From Bacteroidales bacterium (GTDB taxonomy: Bacteria > Bacteroidota > Bacteroidia > Bacteroidales > UBA932), in contig SFMG01000031.1 in NCBI GenBank assembly GCA_004554455.1, positions 1-17,748 of the forward strand: a stretch of 17,748 bases of DNA. The letters are read 5' to 3'. The position numbers and the translations under genes were made by a program. Positions within the stretch are counted from its first letter, which is position 1; each line of letters begins with the position of its first letter. The notes beneath the pieces are model-generated. The model made no database searches. It saw nothing but the letters and a program-made list of their open reading frames with translations, and was not told the origin of the DNA. This document shows, piece after piece, positions 7,353 through 15,736 of this stretch.

Positions 7353-8873
7353 TTAAAGATATGCAGGGTTCTGCTTCAGGGTATTGTTGGAGGCGTCAAT
7401 CTCGGAGAGCGGGATAGGAAGCCACTTGCGGGATTCGCTCCAGTTGCCCATACGTCCCTTGTCTGAAGGGGTGGTGAAGTTCTCGTCGTCTTCAGCTACG
7501 AGCACGCTTGCCGCATCGCCCCAGCGTACGAGGTCGAAGTAGCGCTTGCCTTCGCCGACGAACTCAAGGTGACGCTCGGCCTTTATGTTCTCGAGAGTAG
7601 CTTCCACGGTCTCACCCGGGATAGCCCTCTGGTGAACCTCGTTGAGCCACTTGGAGGCATCTCCGCTGCCATAGCCGGCAAGCGCGAGCTCAGCTGCGTT
7701 CAGCAGGGTCTCTGCGTAGCGGTAGTAGCGTATGTTGTTGCCGAATGCGCAGTCGGAGGCACCGGTATCGCCGTGATATACTTCCTTAGCGACATATTTG
7801 TCAATGAAATATCCGGTGTCCTGGTAGCGCACATTGTAGCTTGAAGTGGCGTGGAAGCAGGTGGCTGCCTTGCGTGCGTCGTTGTCGCCGAACATCTTCA
7901 CCGTGCTGGTCCTGAGCGGGCAGAAGCCCCAGCCGCCCATATAGCCGTCGGCGTTGTAGTTGTTCGGGCTTATGAGCTGCGGAATCCAGGTACCGCCTGC
8001 ACCCATGGTCCAGTCATAGGAACGGATCTGGTCTTCGCTCTTGTAGTTGATTTCGAATATGCTTTCGGAGCACCACTCGCCGTTCTCGGTCCAGATGTCC
8101 GCATAGTCCGGGTTGAGGCTGAACTGCTGGCTGTCGATGAGTTCCTTCATATATTTGAAGGCCGTCGGCAGACGGGTCTCGTCGTTCTGGTACATCGCGA
8201 GCTCGGCATAGAGCATATATGCGACTGCGGTGCCCACCTTTCCGATTTCGCTGCCGCTCCACTTCAAAGGCAGGGCCTTGAGGGCTATGGCCTTGTCGAG
8301 GTCGCCCATAATCTTTGCGTAGAACTCGTCGGCGCTGAACTGCTCGCCTATGTATGGCTGGGAGAGATTCTGGTCGTAATATACGGCGCTGCCCCAGAGT
8401 TTCCATATCCAGCTGTAGTAGAAGCAGCGGAGCACCAGGCACTGAGCCTCTATGGACTTGGCCTTGTCCTCGGCGAGTCCCGGAACCCAGTCTATGTACT
8501 GGATGCAGTCGTTGCATCTCTTCACGCCGGAATAAGCCTCGGTCCATATCGATGCAATGCAGTCCACAGGACGGGCATTGAAATCGGCGGCTTCGTGCCA
8601 TATCTTCATATCGGTCCTGTCGGATCCGCCTACCCAGATGTTGTCACCGAGCAATTCGAAGAGGATATTGATAGGATTGTATTGTCCGCAGCTCCAGTCG
8701 GTCCACTCGAGAGGGTCGTATGCGGCTACGAGAGCTTCGGTAAGGTGTTCCTCCGTGGTGAAGTACTCCTCTATAGGCTGGGCCGTCGGGTTGTCGACCT
8801 CGAGCCATCCGGTGCAGGAGCAGACCAGGAGGGATGCCGCAAAGGCGCTTATTATAGATTTATATGCTTTCAT
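7353..8873 (-). CDS. susD: SusD/RagB-family outer-membrane lipoprotein
   Basis: The 506-residue product is a SusD-like glycan-binding lid that sits on the SusC channel. The signal peptide ends at a lipobox (VCSC, C20), followed by the typical SusD start WLEVDNPTAQPIEEYFTTEEHLTEAL. RHLEFVGEGKRYFDLVRWG near the C-terminus is the classic family motif, and the protein closes with WLPIPLSEIDASN and LKQNPAYL. Between them is the usual alpha-helical TPR-like scaffold. The start at 8873 was preferred over 8888 because a GGAGG lies 8 nt before this ATG, unusual in a phylum that mostly lacks Shine-Dalgarno sites, and because the signal peptide begins there. The gene follows susC by 18 nt and precedes the binding lipoprotein by 21 nt. 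Confidence 0.95.
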   Translation of the reverse strand: MKAYKSIISAFAASLLVCSCTGWLEVDNPTAQPIEEYFTTEEHLTEALVAAYDPLEWTDWSCGQYNPINILFELLGDNIWVGGSDRTDMKIWHEAADFNARPVDCIASIWTEAYSGVKRCNDCIQYIDWVPGLAEDKAKSIEAQCLVLRCFYYSWIWKLWGSAVYYDQNLSQPYIGEQFSADEFYAKIMGDLDKAIALKALPLKWSGSEIGKVGTAVAYMLYAELAMYQNDETRLPTAFKYMKELIDSQQFSLNPDYADIWTENGEWCSESIFEINYKSEDQIRSYDWTMGAGGTWIPQLISPNNYNADGYMGGWGFCPLRTSTVKMFGDNDARKAATCFHATSSYNVRYQDTGYFIDKYVAKEVYHGDTGASDCAFGNNIRYYRYAETLLNAAELALAGYGSGDASKWLNEVHQRAIPGETVEATLENIKAERHLEFVGEGKRYFDLVRWGDAASVLVAEDDENFTTPSDKGRMGNWSESRKWLPIPLSEIDASNNTLKQNPAYL

Positions 8874-8891
8874 TGTATTGTCCTCCATAGA

Positions 8892-11800
8892 TTAGAATGC
8901 CACATTTACGCCGAATGAGAAGGTACGGGCCTGAGGATAGACACCGTAGTCGATACCCAGGGAGGTTCCGCCTGAAGAGATTTCAGGGTCGTAGCCGTGG
9001 TACTTGGTGAGGGTGAGGAGATTCTCCGCTGCAACGAATACTCTCAGCTTGCTGATGAAAATCCTGCGCGTGATATGCTCCGGAAGGGTGTAGCCCAGCT
9101 GTATGTTCTTGAGGCGGAGGTAGGAGCCGTCATAGACCATAAGGTCAGAAGACTGCCAGTTCACGCTGTCGCCCAGTACGAAGCGAGGGTATTTGTCGGA
9201 GGTGCCTTCGCCGGTCCAGCGGTTGAGCATATAGGCCGGAAGGTTGGTCTTGGAGATGTCGTTTCGGCGGGTAGCGTCATAGACGTCGTTGCCTATGGTG
9301 CCCTGCCAGAGCATAGAAAGGTCTATGCCTCTCCAGGCGAGGTTGAGGGTAAGACCCCAGGTCCAGTCAGGAGTGCCGTCACCTATGCAGGTACGGTCGT
9401 CGGCGGTAATCTTGCCGTCGCCGTTCATATCCACGAAGCGTACGTCGCCCGGAACTGCGTCAGGCATGATGAGTCCGCCCTCGGAATTCACGTAGGAGTT
9501 GACTTCGTCCATATTCTGGAACACACCGTCGGTCTTGTAGCCGTAGAAGAATGGGAACGGCATTCCGTTCTCTGCGCGGGATATGGCGCCGGTGCCCTGG
9601 AAGGAGTCGAGGTTGGCCCAGCCGCTCTCGTTTCCGTATTCGATGAGCCTGTTCCTGAGGTAGGAGAGGTTGCCCTTGACATTGAAGTCCCAGTCGCCCT
9701 TGCTGAGCTTGTAACCCAGTTCCATCTCGACGCCGGAGTTGTTCATTATGCCGACGTTGCCTATAGGCTTGGCCTCGCCCACATAGGTAGGGATATTCAT
9801 CTCCATAAGCATTCCGCTGGTCACTTTCCTGAACCAGTCGATGGTGAAGGTCAGGGAGTTGGAGAGGAAGCCGAGGTCGATACCTATGTCAGTCTGGGTA
9901 GAGGTCTCCCATTTGAGGTCCGGATTGGCCAGTCCGCTGGCCTTGGTACCTATGATAATGTTCTCGTCTTCGCCGAAGATGTAGTTGTTGTTGCTTGAGG
10001 TAAGCACAGTGTAGCGGAAGTCGCCTATGTTGTCGTTACCGTTCTGACCCCAGGAGAAGCGGAGCTTTGCGGTGTTGAACCAGTAAGGCATCCTGATGTA
10101 CGGCTCCTTGTGGAGGTTCCAGCCGAGGGAGAAGGAAGGGAAGGTACCCCAGCGGTTGTTGGCACCGAAGCGTGAGGAACCGTCGCGGCGTACGGTAACC
10201 TGGGCCATATAGCGCTCGTCGTAGTTGTAGCTTGCGCGGAAGAACCAGGAGGCGAGCTTGCTCTTTGGATTAGGTGCGCCCCAGGCATTGTAGTCGCCGT
10301 CCTCGACAACGCTGTTGGTATAGCTGAGATAAGGCTTGTTGTAGTCCTTGAGATAGCGGGCGCTGCCTCCGAGGTAGTAGCCGCTGGACTCCTTCATGGA
10401 CTGGCCGAGGAGTACGGAGAAGCTGTGTTTGCCTATGGTCTTGTCATAGGTGAGAATGTTCTCCAGCTGCCATACGAGGCCGCGGTCGCTCTCGGAGCTG
10501 GCCGATGAATAGGTGGCCTTGTTGTTGGTTCCCAGATAATATATAGGAGTGTAGCCGTCGCTGCCCCAGAATGAGAGGTCTGCGCCGAGGCTGGTGCGGA
10601 ATTTCAGGTTGTCCCAGATCTGGAGCTCGAAGTTGAAATTGCCCACGAACTTGTGGCTCCATCCCTTGCTGGCCGGCAGGGAGAGACTGGCGACAGGGTT
10701 CACCATCTCATTGTAGTCGGCGCCCGGAAGCATAAAAATGCTGCCGTCTTTGTCGTACATGTGAACATAATCCGTAATTCCCAGGTAGCTCTCCGCCTCT
10801 TCTGCAGTTGCGTGAACGCCGAGAATAGGGGAGAGGGCGAGTGCGGAACCGAGAGGGGACCCCCAGGTGGAGTTGGTGGTAACGCCCGTAGAGGTGATGT
10901 AGGCGTAGCTGAGGTTGGTGCCTATGGTGGCCTTATTCAGCCAGTTGCGGTCCTCGCTGTTGTCGAAGAGGGTGCAGCCGATGTTGCTGCGTACGGAGAG
11001 GCGGTCGTAGTTGGACCTGCCGTAGTTTCCGCCGACTATACCGTCCTGGCTGTTGTAGCCCAGGGAGAGGTAGTAGTTCACTCTCTCGGAAGCGCCGCTG
11101 ACGCTGAGTTCGTGGCTCTGGGAAGGGGCGTTGTAGTTGAAGACTTCCTTCTGCCAGTCGGTGCCCTCGCCGTATTTGTAAGGGTCAGGATAGAGAGGCA
11201 TCATTCCCGCGTTCACGCGGCCCTCGTTCATCATCACCGCATATTCGCTGGCGTTGAGCACTTCCCTTTCTCTCCAAGGGCTGGAGAAACCGTAGGTGAA
11301 GTTGTAGGCAACCCTTGTCTTGCCGCTGCCCTTCTTGGTGGTCACGAGTATGACGCCATTGGCTGCACGGGCTCCGTAAACGGCGCCGGATGCGGCGTCC
11401 TTCAGCACCTCTATGGACTCGATGTCGTTAGGGTTGAGGTAATCTATGCCTCCCTCGATAGGCATTCCGTCCACGATGTAGAGAGGGTCGGAGTTGTTGA
11501 TGGTACCTGTACCGCGGATGCGGATACGCGCTGCCGCTCCCGGCTGTCCTGAGGAGGAAGTCACGTTCACGCCGGCAGCAAGGCCCTTGAGGGCGTTGTC
11601 CACACGCAGAGGAGCCGTGGCGCCGAGGTCTTCGGCATCGACTTTGGCTATGGATGCGGTGACCACGCTTTTCTTCTGGACACCGTAACCGATGACCACG
11701 ACATCATCCAGGATCATCGTGTCCTCTTTGATGATGATGTCGAGAGGAGCGTCGCCGTTCACGGTGACACTCACGCTCTGATATCCTATGGAAGATACTT

Positions 11801-12017
11801 CAAGAACCGATCCCTCCGGGACATTGGCCAGGAGGAATGAACCGTCGATGTCGGTGGTGGTGCCTGTCGTGGTCCCCTTAACGAGGACTGCTGCTCCAAT
11901 CACCGGCTCACCGGCTTCATCCTTGACTGTACCTCTCAATTGCTGAGCCAGTGCTGAGGCACAGCTCGCGCCCATTATCACGAGGATAAAGGCAAAACGT
12001 CTGATAAGGTGTTTCAT
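8892..12017 (-). CDS. susC: SusC/RagA-family TonB-dependent outer-membrane transporter
   Basis: The 1041-residue product imports oligosaccharides across the outer membrane using TonB energy. A cleavable signal peptide ends near ALAQ (about 25). It is followed by a CarboxypepD_reg-like beta-sandwich (about 26-100, beginning LRGTVKDEAGEPVIGAAVLV), the TonB-box/plug entry DDVVVIGYGVQKK, the plug with PLYIVDGMPIEGG and GAVYGARAANGVILVTTKKG, and the beta-barrel to the end with the terminal aromatic residue F (NVAF). No N-terminal STN domain is present, so it is not a FecA-type signalling receptor. Length is typical for the family. It is the first gene of the six-gene operon, preceded by a 167-nt gap with a -7 element and the regulator gene. 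Confidence 0.96.
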   Translation of the reverse strand: MKHLIRRFAFILVIMGASCASALAQQLRGTVKDEAGEPVIGAAVLVKGTTTGTTTDIDGSFLLANVPEGSVLEVSSIGYQSVSVTVNGDAPLDIIIKEDTMILDDVVVIGYGVQKKSVVTASIAKVDAEDLGATAPLRVDNALKGLAAGVNVTSSSGQPGAAARIRIRGTGTINNSDPLYIVDGMPIEGGIDYLNPNDIESIEVLKDAASGAVYGARAANGVILVTTKKGSGKTRVAYNFTYGFSSPWREREVLNASEYAVMMNEGRVNAGMMPLYPDPYKYGEGTDWQKEVFNYNAPSQSHELSVSGASERVNYYLSLGYNSQDGIVGGNYGRSNYDRLSVRSNIGCTLFDNSEDRNWLNKATIGTNLSYAYITSTGVTTNSTWGSPLGSALALSPILGVHATAEEAESYLGITDYVHMYDKDGSIFMLPGADYNEMVNPVASLSLPASKGWSHKFVGNFNFELQIWDNLKFRTSLGADLSFWGSDGYTPIYYLGTNNKATYSSASSESDRGLVWQLENILTYDKTIGKHSFSVLLGQSMKESSGYYLGGSARYLKDYNKPYLSYTNSVVEDGDYNAWGAPNPKSKLASWFFRASYNYDERYMAQVTVRRDGSSRFGANNRWGTFPSFSLGWNLHKEPYIRMPYWFNTAKLRFSWGQNGNDNIGDFRYTVLTSSNNNYIFGEDENIIIGTKASGLANPDLKWETSTQTDIGIDLGFLSNSLTFTIDWFRKVTSGMLMEMNIPTYVGEAKPIGNVGIMNNSGVEMELGYKLSKGDWDFNVKGNLSYLRNRLIEYGNESGWANLDSFQGTGAISRAENGMPFPFFYGYKTDGVFQNMDEVNSYVNSEGGLIMPDAVPGDVRFVDMNGDGKITADDRTCIGDGTPDWTWGLTLNLAWRGIDLSMLWQGTIGNDVYDATRRNDISKTNLPAYMLNRWTGEGTSDKYPRFVLGDSVNWQSSDLMVYDGSYLRLKNIQLGYTLPEHITRRIFISKLRVFVAAENLLTLTKYHGYDPEISSGGTSLGIDYGVYPQARTFSFGVNVAF

Positions 12018-12068
12018 TTAGATTGATGTTTGGTTATTAGGTCGTATTTTGTGGCAATCGACACAATG

Positions 12069-12076
12069 CAAAATTA
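12069..12076 (-). promoter_or_regulatory. Putative susC operon promoter (-7 element)
   Basis: On the minus strand TAATTTTG fits TAnnTTTG exactly, 51 nt upstream of the susC ATG. A TTTG lies 15 nt further upstream (12092-12095 complement), slightly closer than the usual -33 spacing. The expected leader is about 43 nt. The window 12018-12184 holds no open frame and no RNA gene that I recognise. Confidence 0.5.
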
Positions 12077-12148
12077 AAAAATGAGCCAATCCAAATGACA
12101 TCCCCTCCGAAAGAAGTGGACCGAGTTTGGACTCTCCCAATATAACAT

Positions 12149-12161
12149 ACTGAATATCAGT
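12149..12161. promoter_or_regulatory. Candidate operator dyad upstream of the susC promoter
   Basis: ACTGA-ATA-TCAGT is a perfect 5-bp dyad around three bases, about 70 nt upstream of the -7 element, where an activator would bind. A looser pair, TCCAAA (12090-12095) and TTTGGA (12126-12131), lies between. Binding by the adjacent DUF6377 regulator is a guess. Confidence 0.25.
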
Positions 12162-12184
12162 TGATTTATGTGTAAATTTTGTAA

Positions 12185-13756
12185 TTAAAAAGTGGACCGG
12201 CCATTCAGTTTTCTGACCGCATCCTCAAAGTTTTCACGGCTGTTGAGGGCTGCATTTTTGATCTGTGCCCTGTAGTTGTAGATGGTGTTGACGGAATAGC
12301 GCAGCAGCGATGCTATGTGTGACGACTGGGTGATGCCAAGTTTGATCAGGGCGAAGATGCGCAACTCCGTATTCAGCAGTTCCCCCTTCTTTATCTCTAT
12401 GCGGCATTCCGGCTTGAGCAGTTCATTGAACTGCCTTACGAAGTCCGGATAGAGCTGCAGGAAGGCATTGTCGAAGGTGGTGTAGAAATTCTTCAGCTCG
12501 GCATCCATCTGCTCCATACTATAGATTTTCTTGAGCTTGCCCAGGTAGTTGGAACACATAGACAGGAAGAGCCCTATGTACTCCTCCTTCACTTCATTGG
12601 CCTCCGAGAGTTCCGAAAGGGTGGCTTCCAGGCGGGCGTTCAGACTGGCCATCTCCCTGGCGTAGCGCTTGTTCCTGCCATATTGTGAAATCAGTACCAG
12701 CAGGACTATCAGCAGCAGGCTGGTCAGAATGGAGGTCACGACCGCGGTTTTCCAGGCGAAGGAGCTGTGGCGTGCCTGGGTATCGTTGTAGGCCTTTTCT
12801 ATAGCCGGGAGGCTGCGGGCTATCTGCCACGGCCTCACTTTCGAGTTGAAGAACTGCGCGTCTTCGAGGGACAACTGTATATACCTGAAGGCCCTGTCCA
12901 CCTCGTTGCGCTCGAAGAGCTCCACAGCCACGCAGCAGAGCGAGGCGTTGTCCTTGACCGAGTTGCTGGCATCGCATATCGCCGATTCTATGTACCAGTG
13001 AAGCGCCTCGTCTTCGAGTCCGGCATTCTGGCAGGCCACGGCTGCATAGTAGCTGCAGATGGCATATTCCCTGGATTCCGGAGCGATGGTTTTCATCATT
13101 GCCAGACAGGAGTCCCTGGCTTCCAGGTAGTTGCCATTGTTGATGTGGTCCATGACCAGGGTGTGGCGCCGGGTCCAGCTGCCCTTAGGGGCATTGTCCA
13201 GTACCTGACCGCGATAATAGCCCGCACGGGCCTTGAACAGTTCCTGGGTTTCCGCTTTCGGAATGAATTCGCTGTAATCCTGGCAGAAACGCTGCATCAG
13301 GTAGCAGTACTTAACCTTCAGATTTGTATTGAGGCGGCTGGTGTCTATATACTCTTCCAGCACGCCCGTCGCCTCCAGGAACATACCCGAGGAGGTCAGC
13401 AGCGTCGCCTTGTCCAGAGCCACCTCGGCGATCAGATCCCGGTCGCCCAGGGCTTCCGCCGTCATCATCCGGCCGTCCACCGCTTCCGCTGCATTATCGA
13501 AGCGGAAGGCCTCGCAGAGTCTGTAGAGCTGGCCGAAATGGGAATATCTTTCCGTGAGGGAGAGATTCCCGCTGAGAAGCTCCTCCGATATCCCTGCTAT
13601 CTGCTGCTGGCGGAGCAGAGTCAGCTGTTCGCTGTTTCCCAGGGCCTTGTCCAGACGTGCCAGGTCCTCGCGAAGGCCCTTTTCAAGCCCCTTGTTCCCA
13701 TCTGCGCAGCTCAGTGCAAGCAGGGCGCAGAATGTCAGGACGATTGCCTTTCTCAT
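12185..13756 (-). CDS. DUF6377-type transmembrane transcriptional regulator of the glucan locus
   Basis: The 523-residue protein combines a sensor and a DNA-binding domain. An N-terminal signal with Cys at 17 leads into a helical, TPR-like region (about 20-330). A single transmembrane helix spans about 337-357, a short coiled coil follows (about 362-391), and the C-terminus (about 392-523) has the DUF6377 pattern: FDNAFLQLYPDFVRQFN, then NTELRIFALIKLGITQSSHIASLL and NTIYNYRAQIKN, a LuxR-like helix-turn-helix at about 478-501. Family members are typically next to susC genes in Bacteroidota and are thought to act as activators that sense glycan pieces from the periplasm. The start overlaps the YhhN stop (ATGA), and the gene ends 167 nt before susC, so it is the likely regulator of the operon. 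The inducer is unknown. Confidence 0.85.
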   Translation of the reverse strand: MRKAIVLTFCALLALSCADGNKGLEKGLREDLARLDKALGNSEQLTLLRQQQIAGISEELLSGNLSLTERYSHFGQLYRLCEAFRFDNAAEAVDGRMMTAEALGDRDLIAEVALDKATLLTSSGMFLEATGVLEEYIDTSRLNTNLKVKYCYLMQRFCQDYSEFIPKAETQELFKARAGYYRGQVLDNAPKGSWTRRHTLVMDHINNGNYLEARDSCLAMMKTIAPESREYAICSYYAAVACQNAGLEDEALHWYIESAICDASNSVKDNASLCCVAVELFERNEVDRAFRYIQLSLEDAQFFNSKVRPWQIARSLPAIEKAYNDTQARHSSFAWKTAVVTSILTSLLLIVLLVLISQYGRNKRYAREMASLNARLEATLSELSEANEVKEEYIGLFLSMCSNYLGKLKKIYSMEQMDAELKNFYTTFDNAFLQLYPDFVRQFNELLKPECRIEIKKGELLNTELRIFALIKLGITQSSHIASLLRYSVNTIYNYRAQIKNAALNSRENFEDAVRKLNGRSTF

Positions 13757-14433
13757 TGGGTGATAAGCTTGTAGTTGAGCAGCAGCTGTGCTACGAAATA
13801 TGTGCCCATTATGAGCAGGTGGCTGTGGGGCAGCGGCTGCTCCAGCACGAAACTGTTCAGGGCTATGACCGAATCGGACACGATAAAAATCATGGCACCT
13901 ATTATATAAAGGAACTGTTGCGGACGTTTCTGCAGCACGCTGGTCGTGCCTGTGCCCAGAAGAGCGCTTATATACAGGATTCCTGCGGCAAGGAATGCGC
14001 CTCCGCCCATCGCCGGAAGCACCTTGTATCCTATAAAGCCCAGGTAGGCTACTATGATTGCGAGGGGCACGGCCTTGAGTGCGAGAGTTGCGCCCGAAGG
14101 CCTAGACTTCAAATCAATATTGAAGCAGAAAGAGCAGGTGTAGAGTATTTGTGCGACCACGAAGAGCCCGATCTGGCAGATGAAGGCTATATCCGTGAAG
14201 CGTCCTATCTTCATTTCGCCGGCTGCGTCTCCGAGCATTGAGAAGACAAGGGCAAGACTTACCGCCCAGAAGGTTTTGCGCTCTATGCGCGAACGGTTCG
14301 CCGCAATTCCGGCGAGCAGTACCACCTCAGGCAGAAGTTTGAACAGAATCTGTACGGGAACTGAATTGTTGCCCGTGAAGAAATACACCAGCACCAGGAT
14401 GAGCCAGGTGAGGAGCAGAATCGGAGCTTTCAT
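13753..14433 (-). CDS. YhhN/TMEM86-family membrane protein (lysoplasmalogenase-like)
   Basis: The 226-residue product is almost entirely hydrophobic, with about eight transmembrane segments. It has the YhhN-family landmarks FKLLPEVVLL near the N-terminus, FSMLGDAAGE (64-73) and GAMIFIVSDSVIALNSF (169-185), plus a YFVAQLLL close. Mammalian TMEM86 and some bacterial homologues hydrolyse the vinyl-ether bond of lysoplasmalogens; for most bacterial members the substrate is unproven. The ATG at 14433 was chosen because the frame upstream opens only with a TTG. The stop overlaps the regulator's start by 4 nt, so the two are co-translated. An exact TATCTTTG stands 18 nt before the start, so this pair may be transcribed separately from the sigma genes upstream. 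The gene's link to glucan use is unclear. Confidence 0.85.
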   Translation of the reverse strand: MKAPILLLTWLILVLVYFFTGNNSVPVQILFKLLPEVVLLAGIAANRSRIERKTFWAVSLALVFSMLGDAAGEMKIGRFTDIAFICQIGLFVVAQILYTCSFCFNIDLKSRPSGATLALKAVPLAIIVAYLGFIGYKVLPAMGGGAFLAAGILYISALLGTGTTSVLQKRPQQFLYIIGAMIFIVSDSVIALNSFVLEQPLPHSHLLIMGTYFVAQLLLNYKLITQ

Positions 14434-14451
14434 TATGTGGCCTCTTTTTGT

Positions 14452-14459
14452 CAAAGATA
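14452..14459 (-). promoter_or_regulatory. Candidate internal promoter (-7 element) before the YhhN gene
   Basis: TATCTTTG on the minus strand matches TAnnTTTG and repeats the octamer found before the deaminase gene. It sits just after the anti-sigma/barrel stop (14465), leaving a leader of only about 12 nt. No -33 TTTG is visible at the right distance. Confidence 0.35.
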
Positions 14460-14464
14460 GTTTT

Positions 14465-15736
14465 TTACAGCGAAATCTGCAAGCCCGCCCTCAGGGTGAC
14501 ATTCACTCCCCCGGCCTTTCTGACGCTGTTCAGACGGGTGCCGCTGAGGTAGAAATCCAGCTCCGGACGCAGGTATATCCCCACGTGCCTGTTGAAATTG
14601 TATCCTGCACCGATCGTTGCGCTGGCGCTCCACTGCAGCGGGTCCTCCTTGACCTTCACCCCGTCGATCCGGGCCCCTGCGCAGATGTCCATACGGGCTC
14701 CTATGCCGCTGTACAGCCTGAATCCGGCCCTGTCGAAGAATATCCAGTCCAGCTGCAGCGGAATACCCAGGTAGTGTATGTACTGGTTCTGCCTTACATT
14801 CCCCCCTTCCGGAGTCAGTTCGGACCAGAGCAGGGTGTAGTTCAGGCCGCTCTCCAGTGCGAGTTTCTTCCCCAGCGCGAAGCTGATTCCCACGCCTGCT
14901 CCCAATGGCATGTGGTGGCGGAAGCTGGCATTCTCGTAGATGTCTTCCTGTCTTGCCTCGAACTGTTTGGTGTCTGGCGAGAACGGCGTCGTCAGGGCCA
15001 TCATTCCCGGTCCGGTGCCCCCAGCGACCAGCTTCGGCCCGCTTCCGCCCGGCATCCCGTTCAGCGACAGTTCCAGCGCCGCCAGCAGTTTCCTTTCCTT
15101 TCGCGGCACAATTTCGATTTCCCTGCCTGAACCCTGCGCTTCTCTTTCTGGCACAATCCTCTCATTTTCAGGTATAAATATCTCATCTTCAATGGGATAT
15201 ATCTCTCCATCGGTATGTGTCTTTCCGTCGTTGCCGCCGTCTGCGAGGTATATATTATCTTCTATAGTTGCGTCTGTCTTTGCGTCGTCACTGCCGTCTG
15301 CGACATATATATTATCGTATATATTGCCGTCGTCGCTGCCGTCTGCGAGGTATATATTTTCGTCTGCTAAGTATATATTTTCGTCGGCGAGGTATATATT
15401 CTCTTCAATAGTTGCGTCGCTGCCATCGGTGGCATATATATTCCTTTCGCTGCCATCGGAGGCATATATATTTCCGTCGCTGCCATCGGCGACGAGTGCC
15501 CCGTCGGCAGTCTGCGTATCACTGCCGAGTCCGAGTCCAAGTCCCAGTCCGCCTGCGATGAACAGAGGCAGCAGGGCCGCAGCCACGCCCAGAAGCCGCC
15601 GCCTCGTTTGCCGGCGGGCAGCCAATGAACTGACCGTTGCCCACCCGTCGCCGCTCTCACCTGGAACGGGTTCGGACAGGTAACTGTTTCGGAAGGCCTC
15701 AGTCCAGGCCTCGTTGCCCTTATCGTATCGATTCAT
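14465..15736 (-). CDS. Anti-sigma-like inner-membrane / outer-membrane beta-barrel fusion protein
   Basis: The 423-residue product has three parts. Residues 1-47 are a soluble, charged N-terminus (EAWTEAFRNSYLSEPVPGE, then RRQTRRR) of the kind seen in short Bacteroidota anti-sigma domains. Residues 48-71 form one transmembrane helix rich in L and G. Residues 72-215 are a low-complexity linker with eight NIY motifs and acidic ADGSD units (about 82-176). Residues 277-423 match the OMP_b-brl_2/PorT-like barrel: LESGLNYTLLWSE, YIHYLGIPLQLDW, RLYSGIGARMDI and a final LRAGLQISL. There is no signal peptidase site, so the helix should stay in the inner membrane while the barrel region reaches the outer membrane. 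The gene overlaps the ECF sigma gene by 17 nt, so it is the probable partner holding that sigma factor. Repeat number may vary. The role is inferred. Confidence 0.78.
   Translation of the reverse strand: MNRYDKGNEAWTEAFRNSYLSEPVPGESGDGWATVSSLAARRQTRRRLLGVAAALLPLFIAGGLGLGLGLGSDTQTADGALVADGSDGNIYASDGSERNIYATDGSDATIEENIYLADENIYLADENIYLADGSDDGNIYDNIYVADGSDDAKTDATIEDNIYLADGGNDGKTHTDGEIYPIEDEIFIPENERIVPEREAQGSGREIEIVPRKERKLLAALELSLNGMPGGSGPKLVAGGTGPGMMALTTPFSPDTKQFEARQEDIYENASFRHHMPLGAGVGISFALGKKLALESGLNYTLLWSELTPEGGNVRQNQYIHYLGIPLQLDWIFFDRAGFRLYSGIGARMDICAGARIDGVKVKEDPLQWSASATIGAGYNFNRHVGIYLRPELDFYLSGTRLNSVRKAGGVNVTLRAGLQISL
15345..15407. repeat. Three 21-bp tandem repeats in the anti-sigma/barrel linker
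   Basis: Units at 15345-15365, 15366-15386 and 15387-15407 each contain GTATATATT and encode a seven-residue unit ENIYLAD. The first two differ at three positions. Similar tatata-containing blocks continue on both sides (15247-15345 and 15429-15488). Confidence 0.85.
15429..15488. repeat. Two 30-bp tandem repeats in the anti-sigma/barrel linker
   Basis: Units 15429-15458 and 15459-15488 share GGCATATATATT and CGCTGCCATCG and encode ten-residue units of the form NIYA(S/T)DGS plus two. Both the 21-bp and the 30-bp periods are multiples of three, so copy changes keep the frame. Confidence 0.85.

Noticed and set aside
7851..8918. Open frame of 355 codons on the + strand
   Set aside because: Shadow of susD; the translated residues are valine/alanine/glutamate-rich without domain features, while the minus strand has complete SusD motifs.
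8997..9998. Open frame of 333 codons on the + strand
   Set aside because: Shadow of susC, which has clear family signatures across the whole interval.
14940..15683. Serine-rich open frame on the + strand through the repeat region
   Set aside because: It arises because the repeat periods are multiples of three; the minus-strand frame has the membrane helix, barrel and overlap with the sigma gene.
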